In this document: positions 33,728 to 45,000 of the stretch, piece after piece
How positions within the stretch are numbered: position 1 is the first letter of the stretch
Layout of the letters: each line of letters opens with the position of its first letter
Assembly: GCA_921293015.1 (NCBI GenBank)
Contig: OV121093.1
Location: 28,096,622-28,160,621, forward strand
Direction: 5' to 3'
Source of the DNA: Phorcus lineatus
Taxonomy: Eukaryota; Mollusca; Gastropoda; Trochida; Trochidae
Length of the DNA: 64,000 bases
Translations under genes and position numbers: made by a program
Notes under the pieces: model-generated
The model's input: only the letters and a program-made list of their open reading frames with translations
The model's database searches: none
What the model was told of the DNA's origin: nothing

Positions 33728-34439
33728 TTGCAATATGAGGACCATTTAACTACTCTTGTTGATATATTTCTCTTATTTTCCTTGAGTATTCGTTTTCATT
33801 TGCAACCATTTAGGAAAATTAAGTGATAATCTTAAGCAGTGCAACAACGCAGATACGTTTTCATGTTGTGATTCAGACTTATAACGCTTGGTTTTAAAAA
33901 GTTTTTCTAATGTATACAGAAAAGGTAAAAAAAAGTAAAACACTATCATTTTGTTTTTAAGATATAATTCCTGGGAAAGTTTTTTTCTTTATCCCTGATG
34001 ATATTGTTTATGATTGAGTTTTTACATGTAATGCCTTGCGAGGGAATATGTGACAGCCATATGAATTTAGGTACAGGCTCAAAATAAAACTTTTTTGACA
34101 GACCAAAAAAGAGAGTCTTTTTTTTAAAAAAAACACAAAATTTTGCAAATAACCTCAAAGTGTAGAAATTTGCAATTTGTGTGTGTTTTAGTGTTACCTT
34201 GAGTTAGCATTATAGTCCCAAGAATTGTTTCTTTCATCAAAGGCATAATACAGTTAATATACTAAGCTTTTTTATACCCGAGGACATGATCCGGTAATCG
34301 GTAAGCCAAGTTCAAAGGTAGCCAAGTCGTCACTTTGCTATCCCCGAAGATAAGTGGTCCTTAACACTAGTTAAATTGGCGCTATCCTCCCTGCAGTTTT
34401 TAGACGGCCCCATTTTTTTGGAAGTTTAGTCAGCCCTAT

Positions 34440-36040
34440 TTAAGTCTTTAACTTTGAGTCAACGTCATGGTCCAGAGGGGGTTGAGAGAATTAGCCAACT
34501 CCCTTGGTAGCAAAGGACCGATTCAACTCTCTGGCGAGCAGGGCAAACTGGCCAACTCAACTCCCCAAGAATCATAGGGCCCACCACACTCTTCGAGAAT
34601 CAAAGGGCCCACCAAACTCTTCGAGAATCATAGGGCCCACCAAACTCTTCGAGAATCAAAGGGCCCACCAAACTCTTCGAGAATCATAGGGCCCAGCAAA
34701 CTCTTCGAGAATCAAAGGGCCCACCACACTCTTCGAGAATCAAAGGGCCCAGCAAACTCTTCGAGAATCAAAGGGCCCACCACACTCTTCGAGAATCAAA
34801 GGGCCCACCAAACTCTTCGAGAATCAAAGGCCCACCAAACTTTTCGAGAATCATAGGGCCCACCAAACTCTTCGAGAATTAAAGGGCCCACCAAGCTCTT
34901 CGAGAATCATAGGTCCCACCAAACTCTTCGAGAATCATAGGGCCCACCACACTCTTCGAGAATCATAGGGCCCACCACACTTTTCGAGAATCAAAGGGCC
35001 CACCAAACTCTTCGAGAACCATAGGGCCCACCAAACTCTTCGAGAATGAAAGGGCCCACCAAACTCTTCGAGAATCATAGGGCCCACCACACTCTTCGAG
35101 AATCAAAGGGCCCACCAAACTCTTCAAGAATCAAAGGGCCCACCACACTCTTCGAGAATTATAGGGCCCACTACACTCTTCGGGAATCAAGGGCCCACCA
35201 AACTCTTCGAGAATCTTAGGGCCCACCACACTTTTAGAAAATCAAAGAGCCCAGCAAACTCTTCGAGAATCATAGGGCCCACCACACTCTTCGAGAATTA
35301 AAGGGCCCACCAAACTCTTCGAGAATCAAAGGGCCCAGCAAACTCTTCGAGAGTCAAAGGGGCCACCACACTCTTCGAGAATCAAAGGGCCCACCAAACT
35401 CTTCGAGAATCAAAGGGCCCACCACACTCTTCGAGAATCAAAGGGCCCACCAAACTTTTCGAGAATCAAAGGCCCACCAAACTTTTCGAGAATCATAGGG
35501 CACACCACACTCTTCGAGAATCAAAGGGCCCACCAAACTCTTCAAGAATCAAAGGGCCCACCACACTCTTCGAGAATTATAGGGCCCACTACACTCTTCG
35601 AGAATCAAGGGCCCACCAAACTCTTCGAGAATCTTAGGGCCCACCACACTTTTAGAAAATCAAAGAGCCCAGCAAACTCTTCGAGAATCATAGGGCCCAC
35701 CACACTCTTCGAGAATCAAAGGGACCACCACACTCTTCGAGAATCATAGGGCCCTCCACACTCTTCGAGAATCATTGGGCCCACCAAACTCTTCGAGAAT
35801 GAAAGGGCCCAGCACACTCTTCGAGAATCATAGGGCCCACCACACTCTTCGAGAATCAAAGGGCGCTCCACACTCTTCGAGAATCATTGGGCCCACCACA
35901 TTCTTCGAGAATCATTGGGCCCACCAAACTCCTTGTAAATCATAGGGTCGACTCAACTCGACGATGAACAAAAGACTGACTCAACTCTCCGAGGATCAAA
36001 GTAGCGACTTAATTTCCTGAGGATAATAGGATCGACTAAA
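34440..36040 (+). repeat. 28-bp tandem satellite array, about 49 units plus degenerate ends
   Basis: The unit reads gggcccaccaaactcttcga followed by gaatcaaa (28 bp). Clean units run from about 34,567 to 35,938. Both edges fade into diverged units (for example gactcaactctccgaggatc near 35,970), as expected when unequal crossing-over homogenises the middle. Common variants are caaa/cata before ggg and caaac/cacac. A set of unusual variants recurs with a spacing of 418 bp, showing a second, longer period. Since 28 is not a multiple of three, the short open frames in it are accidental. Confidence 0.95.
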
Positions 36041-39000
36041 CACCTACTCAACCATATACTCCCTGGTGTGATGAGTCGACCCTATACCCCTATGTTAACC
36101 ATATGAGCGAGTATACACTAGTGGAAATTTATATGGTATCCGCACATGTGTTCTTGAGTGATTCTCGACGTTGATAAGTCAGTAACCCAGGGTGAAATAA
36201 GAATGGTTGACGGGACTATTTTGACGTCTCGTGCATACTTTTTACATTTATATGAAGATTAAATTCTAACACATTGTTTGAAATTCATCAAAGTGTTTCA
36301 GTTACATTGTCATTTACAAGATTGGTATCTCCCTCCTTAAAATAGGCGTTGTCGTTGTTTGTAAACAAACATTGCTGCCATCAAAATATTCATGAAAACA
36401 TCAAAACATATGAATATTAACGATACATAGATATTAAATTAGATTTGATCATCAAGGCTCAACATGAAACCACCCACATTAAAGCAACGACTGTTCAAAC
36501 CATACACTATTACAGTTGTCACTGCAAAATCGTACAGGTCAGATACGACTCCTGATGGTCTCGATCCAGTTCAAACAAACATATGCATAAGGGCGTCCTC
36601 TCCTACGATATATGCAGTGAAAACGCAAGGTAAAATGAAATGATAAACCTAAGATTAAGAAGAATGATTCCTCTACCATATCAATTCAAACTTACATTTG
36701 GTGGAGGCATTAGGCTAGGAAATAGACAACAGAATGACGCTTGTGGCAGGTGACTCACCCTAACATGAGTTCAAAAAGGGAATAACAACCTCTTCTGGAC
36801 TGACCACTAAAATAACTACAAAGCTTAGAACAAAGATCAAAGGGAATTAACTCTGCTATTAAGTGACAGAAAATCTTTAAAATCTTGTGACAAGACACTA
36901 TACTCTTTTTTTTTTTTTAAATCTGACATAACTACATATTGTAATGCTGGATGAAACAATTGCATTTTTTAAAAAAATACTTATAAACTTTAAATTTTAA
37001 AAACATTTTTGTTCATAAATGATATGAATAAGAAATGTATAGGATTACATAATCACAGTGGCATTAAAGCATATAATTGAAATAAAGAAAATACTTTAAC
37101 TTTGTTGACAAATGGTCATATACAACATTAACAGATTTTCATGCTGTTCAACGGTTCCTCCTTGCCCAACTCCCATCAATTTGGATTTTATGAAAAGTCA
37201 TTAAAGGGGCACAGAGTATGTTTTGTGCGGGTAAAAATATGTAAAACTCGAAAAATGGTGTTATTAATTATTAACTTGTGGTTGTATCTGAAAATTACCA
37301 TGTTAATGCTTGTCAGTGTTATTATGGTTAGAAAAAAGTAGATTAAAGTTAGACTAAAATTATCTACAGCAAACACAACAACAAAATTATGGTATGGTAG
37401 TGTTAAGGATATCAGTAGGTCACAAACAAATGCAACGTAGAATTTCAATCTCGTAACATTTATCGATAATGTCTTTCTTTTGGCATTCAAGGTAAGTTGA
37501 CTTCACTAATTAGCTGTTCACTCCTGTTGAGTTGTCTACAGGTAGCCAGTTTTTGTAAGCTTTTATCCTCTTGTTTAGATTGCAAATAAATCATTTTTTT
37601 CACTCATTGCTTTTCTCTTACTTTTATTGGCTTGATGAAAGTCAAATGAAATTATCTTTTCAAATAATGAAACACTTTTTATAATGTTATTAATATTTCT
37701 TAATTTTCTCTAAAGTAGATGCGTCGACCTCATGCTCTGGCATGATGACTGTTATTCAGATATAAATTCATAAATACAGCTATTTCAGTACAGGGTTCAA
37801 ATACCCTGTCTCCTCATTTCTAAACACTTTATTTAAAATGTTCCTTATATGTTTGGTGTCAGCAATTTAAGGATAAATCAACGCTTGACCAAGTGTTCAC
37901 ATTTATTGTAGTTCTAAAATTTGTGTCATAATTATTTAATCATATTTCTCAAAATGGTCATATCTTTAACCTGGTTAGTCAATGAATTAAATTTCCGGAG
38001 GCGACCCAACTGTTTGTTAATAAGTATAAATAGACCTAAACATGGTAACCCACAAGGATAAAGAACACTTTATTGTTTCAGTATTCTACTCTACTAGAAA
38101 TAACTAATTGTACCTTTATCATATATTTGTCGAGCCTCTCACTATAAATAAACAAAAAGCTTGTCGGGGTAAAAATCTTAGTTGAGGTTTTGAAAGTTTG
38201 AAAGACATTTTAAAAACCTAAACCTAAACGTGGCTTGGAACGACATCTTAAACTGAGCTGGTGAGGTCTTACTGTTCATGCAGAAATCAGAAAGTCCTAC
38301 CAAACCCCCACGCAAAGCTTTTTTGCTGATGTAATATACATTTTAAAGATGAATGTAAAGACAATCGTCTATACATATGTCTCGAGCCCTTATGTTGAAA
38401 GTGTAAAGACAATATTGACCTCTAGTGTGATTCGAACGTGTGAAGTCTCATGCTTCTGACACCAGTTTAGCGCAGACAAAACCTATTCATAAGCTGTCCA
38501 ATCGGCGATCAGGTTAAGCAGGGTAAACGGGACTTATTTGCCCCTATATACTGTTGAAGGTTTTCCTGGAGTCATTGTGATTGAATAGTGGAAATTGTGT
38601 CAGAAATTGCGGGCTACGAGGGTGCTTTCAGACCGTTGTGGAGAGGAAAGCTCCCGATAGTGACTGGACAATGTTTGTCAATAAAACATGGGTTAGATAA
38701 ATATCAATCTAGTTAAAACTAGCTGTATCGTAATAAGTCCCGAAGTCCATTAATACATCTAGCGAATTACAGGTCCATTCCGTGTCGAGCAGGCGCAAAC
38801 ATCATCCAATCAAAAGAGTTCTGGCCCAGCTCTTCGTGTTGCGGGTCAATGCGATTGTTTCACTGTTCTCAAGCACCTCGATTACAAAATCCGAATGTCA
38901 CCAATGTTTTGCAATGAATTGTGTAGAAAAATATGATGACAGCATGAATTCTGTGATGATAATGTTAAAGGAATAGTTTTCGGTTGGTTAGTTAGTAATT

Positions 39001-39595
39001 TGTGCAAAAGGAAATCCACACATTAGGTCAAACAATGAAAAAAAAAGGTTTTATGGATAAATATAGACAAACGTTCTCACCCCTCAAACGCTCCCCTAGC
39101 AAATTTTAACCATATTTGAATATTGAATGTTATAACTTCTTTAAAGTTTTCCGACTTCCAGCTACTTTTCACACAGCAACGCTTTCTACAGAGTAGATTA
39201 TTTAGGATAGTTTTACAAAGTACTCTATGTTTATATTTCCATGCAACCATTTCGATTGGTCTTATTGATATATTACAAATTATGACTTCCGTTTTGTTCA
39301 ATAAGATCATTTCAAAAATTCCAAATTACCCTTATTTTGTCATAAGTTTATTTTCAAAAGATATATATTTGAGTAATTCGAAGTGATAATATTTACAAGC
39401 AGCAAGATAGTCCTAAGATAAAAAGCCCAGCTTGACATGTTCAGCTTGAGTTGGTCATGTTTCTGTTATTCTTTTTGTATATTATGTTGTTTTTTGTCAT
39501 GAAAATGTTGATATGATATTATCATCACCATTACAATTTCGTGACTTCTTATTCTCTTTATAGATTTGCAAATCTTTCCTTATAGCTACCTCCTT
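36041..39595. other. Intergenic AT-rich DNA with decayed repeat pieces
   Basis: At 37,203 there is a copy of the 'aaaggggcacagagtatg' stretch that begins the dispersed repeat seen at 8211. At 38,420-38,475 the minus strand has a tRNA B-box-like GTTCGAATC, followed by a 5S-like stretch (aggttaagcagggt) at about 38,514. These look like old SINE remnants. No gene recognised. Confidence 0.4.
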
Positions 39596-40156
39596 GTGAC
39601 TGGCTGTCCTCAGGTCACACATAACCAGTTGTATGTAACTAACTGGCTGTCCTCAGGTCACACATAACCAATTGTATGTTACTGACTGGCTGTCCTCGCG
39701 TCACACATAACCATTTGTATGTTACTGACTGGCTGTCCTCAGGTCACACATAACCATTTGTATGTTACTGACTGGCTGTCCTCGCGTCACACATAACCAT
39801 TTGTATGTTACTGACTGGCTGTCCTCAGGTCACATATAACCATTTGTATGTTACTGACTGGCTGTCCTCGCGTCACACATAACCATTTGTATGTTACTGA
39901 CTGGCTGTCCTCGCGTCACACATAACCATTTGTATGTTACTGACTGGCTGTCCTCAGGTCACACATAACCAATTGTATGTTACTGACTGGCTATCCTCAG
40001 GTCACACTTAACCAGTTGTATGTTACTGACTGGCTGTCCTCAGGTCACAGATAACCAATTGTATGCTACTGACTAGCTGTCCTCAGGTCAAACATAACCT
40101 GTTGTATGTTACTGACTGGCTGTCCTCAGGTCACGCATAACCAGTTGTATGTAACT
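39596..40156 (+). repeat. 44-bp minisatellite, about 13 copies
   Basis: The unit runs tgactggctgtcctcaggtc then acacataaccatttgtatgttac. Copies start about every 44 bases from 39,597. Two variants (cctcaggtca and cctcgcgtca) nearly alternate in the first eight units, indicating growth by dimers. The array ends exactly where the next element begins. Confidence 0.95.
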
Positions 40157-40157
40157 G

Positions 40158-40372
40158 AGTGAGTGAGTGAGTTGGGGTTTTACGTGCTTTGAACAATATT
40201 TCAGTTATTAAACACTTGGATGACAAGCATCCAAAAGAGAGTGGACAGATCAGGGAGAAAGGGATCGAATAATTAAGGGAAAAGACGGAAAGAAAGGCAT
40301 AGTGAGAGATAGAAAGCTGGCTTCTACCCATCGGCCTGTCCAGCTTGGGAAACCCCAACACACTCACTCACT
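40158..40372. mobile_element. 215-bp element with 23-bp terminal inverted repeats
   Basis: Left end agtgagtgagtgagttgggg and right end (read in reverse) agtgagtgagtgtgttgggg match at 22 of 23 bases including the following ttt. The interior (ggatgacaagcatcc, gagagtgga, gggatcgaa) recurs at 51,780-51,980. No coding capacity. It could be a MITE, or a minus-strand SINE whose tail is (ACTC)n. Confidence 0.65.
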
Positions 40373-40617
40373 TCTCATTATTATCTCATTTAACTGATTG
40401 TGCGCTTTCATGTATCTAGTTAACAAATCTTAATCACGCAAAATAGTACTCTCAGTAACGTGCTTCACCTTGGATGTGTTATAACCTTGTAGTAATACAA
40501 TACTTGTATTGAATGGAATTTCATTTGAATTTTGTTACCAAAGAAAATACCCAATATGTTCCATGTCACACACTTTGCCTGTCTATTTTACCACCTAAAT
40601 GAATGACGTCTCTCATT

Positions 40618-40878
40618 GGTTCGAATCCGGCCAGGGGCTTGGCAACTTTGTCTAAAGTAGAGAACTGTTCTACACGCAGTCAGGTTTGGGTGCAATGCTA
40701 CACTGAAATTCAGTGCAGTACCACCCTTGGTTCGCTAGTTCCAGCCAATGCACGCAGGTTTCACCGCAATGCATAGCCACAATGGTGTTGCGGGCTTTTT
40801 CCCTGCAATAATACTAGCAGCCACGATATAAGTGAAATAATGTTGAAAACGGCGTTAAACACAACCTCACTTCACCTC
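40618..40878 (+). mobile_element. tRNA-derived SINE, 5'-truncated, with perfect 12-bp target-site duplication
   Basis: Begins with GGTTCGAATCC (B-box) and continues through gagaactgttctacacgcag and gggtgcaatgctacactg to the tail cggcgttaaacac. Flanked by acgtctctcatt at 40,606-40,617 and again at 40,879-40,890. Like the 19,274 copy, it starts at the B-box. Confidence 0.9.
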
Positions 40879-40890
40879 ACGTCTCTCATT

Positions 40891-43715
40891 ATTTTCTGTA
40901 TTTGGAACTTTCTTCGAACGATGCACATTCCCTGTATATTCCAATCTTAAATACTGAAATCTTTTCCTTTTCTTCTTAACTGAGCCAAAACTTAGAATAC
41001 TAGAATACTTTCAATACACTATTTTGAATGCATTTTTGAACAAAACCCTCTGCGTCATCTAACGTCAGTATTCACTTTATGATCCAACTTTAAAGAACTA
41101 CATGGAAGCTAACTAGTTCAACATATTTAAAACTTATGGTTTTTTTGTAGAGATATCATCTAAATTCTTTGAAAAACACAATCTGAAATACAAATGTTTT
41201 TTAATTTTGTATTTCGTAGATTCCATTGTGATTTCAACTTTCTGTTATTTTCATTCTCTGAGGAAATAGAAAGTGGATTTCTTACAGCAACCCAAGTTTC
41301 TTCGCCATGCACTGGTCAATCTACAAAACTCAGCTTGAGATTGACTGTATTGCTTCAATTGACTGTACTTGAGGCAGTGTGACAATGAGCTCAGCTCGGC
41401 ATGTTTCAAACTACTGTTGTGGAAAAAGAGTAAGTATCGATCCAATAACTGTTATGCTTAACTTTTAATATACAAATTCCACATCTTCATAGAAGTTTCT
41501 ATTCAATTCTATTCTATTCCTTTTATGGTTCAAATTATAAGAATTGAATGTCAGTTTGTATATTTGCAAAGACATTCAAACTATCATCTGAACGTAGTCG
41601 TGCGGTTAGGTCCTCTGGTTGCTATGTACAGACAACCACCTATTGGGGTGCGAGTCTTGACCTTTTATTACCATAGTTATAACAACAAGAAACACTGAAA
41701 TACAGGGATACCATTAATTAAAACATCATCACATGAACAAACTATTGTTATATATTATCATACCATAATTGCAAAAAATGGGAACATATACATATAGAAA
41801 CAATATGATTGATGGTACTTTATGTGCATAAAATCATATCTGAATCATTAAACAACATCATTTACGGATTTTGAAATGAGTCCTCACTTATAACATTAAT
41901 ACATTTGCATAAATATCAGATTAAAATATATGGTATACATGTATCCCTTCTATTTGAACGCTGGAGTAACACAATAGTTCAAAACAAGTGGTTTGGTATT
42001 TTATCTGGCATTTTATCCGCTCTAAAAAAAACCTGGATTTTATCTAAACCTCCAAAAATAATATCGATATGTTAATAAGTTTTCGATCTCGTATATAAGG
42101 ACCACGTCTGATCAATTTTGAAAACATCATTATTGGAAATGATAAGAAAACAAAGATATGAAGTTCTTTCACACTTGTTTTCAGTAAAGGAGTTTGTTAA
42201 AGGTATTTTTCACCAATTTTATAAATATTTCAGTTATTTGTGAAGAAACCAATAATAATTTGTGATGACAATTTCGTGTTTATGTTACGTTTGCCCTTTT
42301 GTCTATTCATACGGAATAGCTTCACATAATCACTAAATTACAAGCAGTGATTAAAACAATGTATTCAATTCCATTCATAATAATATCATGAAGTGTAGGT
42401 TACGAACAGTGATTCAAATAAACTATTAGATGATATTGATCACAATGTAATTAAATTTGATCGATTTGCAATTACAAAATCACTTCCATATACATCGACT
42501 TTCAAACAAACACAACGGCATTATGTATTATCAGTATCATTGAAGCTATGTTATACACATATTTATAAAACACTGGATTTCGTTCATTTGCTTTTACATA
42601 ATCCCAAGACATGATATCTACAGTAAAAAAATGTGTTAATATTTATGTTATATTTATTCATAAAATATCATTTGACCATGTCATATTCCCTGAATGTTGG
42701 TCAACATGTGTGATTAGGCTCGTTAAAAAAATGAAGGGGAAGGAATTAGAAAATTAAATTATCGCCCTATTATACTAATATCTTAGTAATTATTGCAATT
42801 TATATCTAGCAAATTTTAAGTTGTCAAAGAAATGCTAATCAACATTTATTTTGTGCATATGTTTATTTTGAAATCCCCTTGATAATATATGGTGTGTGTG
42901 ACTCCAGCATCAACTTCTGCATAGTAATATTCTAAGTAAATGTTTGTACATTTCGACATATGTATCTGCTTGCAGCCTGAGTCGAAGTATATATTGTCTA
43001 CTTCTATTCAGTCAAAGCCACTCATAGATAAAGAGTAAAAAAAATTGGTAGAAGAAAAATGTTGACTAGCACAAAGACCACCCACAGAACACTATCAGAA
43101 GCAAACATTACCGCAAATTGATTCATTGCCAGATCAACCTGACTAAGGTTGGAGCATCAGACGTGTGTGGACAACCGTAAAAGGACCATCAAAAGGGTGT
43201 ATAGATTTGCTGAAATGGAGAGTTTATGTAGACAGCGGATGTCTATGAGGATGCAAGTATGTCAAATCTGAAATGGCTTAAATTGAGGATTGAACTTGTC
43301 ATTGGAAATTATCACGAGAAAAGGCCATTCTTCCGGTTGAGAGGGGTCTTATTCTCCTTTTATCTTTTCCTCTTATACATTGGCATTATGGATTAAGTAC
43401 AAGATCAAGTGAGGTCTTAAATTTTGTGTTTTATTAGAGGTAAACGTTTACTTATAACAAGTTGTGCTACCATTTTTACCATTTTGATTTTTTCTGGCGT
43501 TTGTGAACAATGTTAAAATAAAAAATAGACATAAATGAAAAAAATGTTTTAAAATTCGGCTTCATAAAAATATATTGAATATTTCCTTTTTGAAAAGAGG
43601 AAGAAATATGAAAAGCCTGGTTGGACACAATCTTAATGTAGGTCTCATTTCCATTAATAATTAATCACTTACGTTTGTTAAAGTGTCTGGTAGCTGTCAC
43701 GCATTCCATCTATGT
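40891..43715. other. Intergenic AT-rich DNA upstream of the PAN-type gene
   Basis: No conserved open frame or clear repeat. A weak tRNA-like stretch (gtgcggttaggtcctctggt) lies near 41,600. Otherwise nothing. Confidence 0.45.
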
Positions 43716-43830
43716 TATAAATATATTTTCTGATATCGCTGCATCATAAAACACGTTTTGGTGTCTGCTTATTGGAACGCCACTGCCAGGAAAAGATAAG
43801 ATAGTGGTAAGATCAACTCCTCTAGCAAGA
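43716..43830 (+). promoter_or_regulatory. Core promoter and 5' UTR of the PAN-type gene
   Basis: TATAAATA at 43,716-43,723, about 115 bases before the first ATG at 43,831, would place the start of transcription near 43,745-43,750. Confidence 0.45.
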
Positions 43831-45000
43831 ATGTATGCATGTTATTTGTTACTTTCAATCTCATTGACGGTGAAGGGGATAGCACATTATAAACTAGTAG
43901 AATACATCAACGAAGTTTCTGTAAATGTCTCAAGAGATGGGTATCTGAAGACAACGAAATGTGAAACATTGCTCCAGTGTGCTGTAGCCTGTGTTTCTCT
44001 GTCCGGCTGTAGTCTCGTGGATGTAAAGTCAGGGGATATGTATTCAAGACCAGGGAACGCTCTTGAGAATACAGTTCAATTAGTAAGATTCCTTAAGGTT
44101 GCTTCAATGTCCTCGCTGAATACCATGGGTGATCGGAATGATCTTGCACTTCGCACAATCAAGAGAAATCTGAATAATTTGGAAATTCAAACCATTGTGT
44201 TTGTGGAAGAAAATGGAAAGACGAGGCCGCTTCGTGTAGGGACGTTTTTGCCTAGTACCACATCCGCCCTTGAAACAGATATAAGAGTGGAGGGTCGTGT
44301 GTTTTCAGTTCTTTACCATCGGCCAACCCACACCGTGTACTGGTCATGTAAATCTGGTATACGAGGACAGGTGCTTGAGACCGGCTCAAAACCCTTTACT
44401 CTTAGTGAAACCCCTGCACGCCATATGGTTATATCTCAAATGCAAATTTATTTTACAGACTCTGACAGCATATTTCGTAAACTGTTGGGCCTAAAAGAAG
44501 AGACAAAAGCAAAAATTCAGACAACTAAAAAATATTCAAAAATTAGAGCACTAGATGTTGATAATGACATTCTCTTTTGGACACTTCAGGAATTTGGAAG
44601 GTATGCTAAAGTTATGTATGCTAAACTTCCCATGAAGACACCAAAGACATTCAGTCACATCAGCGCTCGGTCTATGAGTGGTCTCAGTGTGAGTACATTC
44701 GAGGACGTGAGGATATACAGCTGGTTATGGAAGAATGAGTTGCAACTTTGGATCACAGGTAGAGACGTGGAGGATTATACAAGTCGTTGTACCTCAAATC
44801 ATGAAATGAAATTGAAAGAACTTAACAAAATTCAGATGTATCAGTCGTACTCTTTCATCAGCTTGGAATACGAAAGCATTGAAGAAGGTTACTACTTTAT
44901 TACAAGACAAAAAGTCTATAAGAACTGCAGTCTCGGGGAAAATATCAACTTGACGTATAAATCAAGCTCTACATGGCCAGGCATTTTTACAATTGTGTAA
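43831..45000 (+). CDS. Secreted PAN/Apple-like protein with predicted propeller-like C-terminus
   Basis: Single-exon frame. The open frame begins at a GTG at 43,804, but the first ATG is at 43,831 and gives a clear signal peptide (MYACYLLLSISLTVKG), so I place the start there: 389 residues. Residues ~20-65 hold four cysteines, C44, C50, C54 and C60 (C-x5-C-x3-C-x5-C), in a segment resembling a PAN/Apple or related cysteine-rich domain. From about residue 120 on, blocks such as VFSVLYHRPTHTVYWSCKSG, IYFTDSDSIFRKLLG and LDVDNDILFWT resemble YWTD-type propeller blades. More cysteines near the end could form a closing disulfide. A decayed relative is at 3355-3635. It is probably extracellular; function unknown. 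Confidence 0.75.
   Translation: MYACYLLLSISLTVKGIAHYKLVEYINEVSVNVSRDGYLKTTKCETLLQCAVACVSLSGCSLVDVKSGDMYSRPGNALENTVQLVRFLKVASMSSLNTMGDRNDLALRTIKRNLNNLEIQTIVFVEENGKTRPLRVGTFLPSTTSALETDIRVEGRVFSVLYHRPTHTVYWSCKSGIRGQVLETGSKPFTLSETPARHMVISQMQIYFTDSDSIFRKLLGLKEETKAKIQTTKKYSKIRALDVDNDILFWTLQEFGRYAKVMYAKLPMKTPKTFSHISARSMSGLSVSTFEDVRIYSWLWKNELQLWITGRDVEDYTSRCTSNHEMKLKELNKIQMYQSYSFISLEYESIEEGYYFITRQKVYKNCSLGENINLTYKSSSTWPGIFTIV

Noticed and set aside
34504-34689. Open frame inside the 28-bp array
   Set aside because: The unit length is not a multiple of three, so the frame rotates every unit; the apparent repeat protein is an accident of the satellite.
34567-35938. CRISPR-like array
   Set aside because: Units are contiguous with no unique spacers, and the genome is animal; it is a simple satellite.
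38480-38560. 5S rRNA gene
   Set aside because: Only a short stretch (aggttaagcagggt) resembles the internal control region; the rest does not fold or align as 5S. At best a 5S-like SINE remnant.
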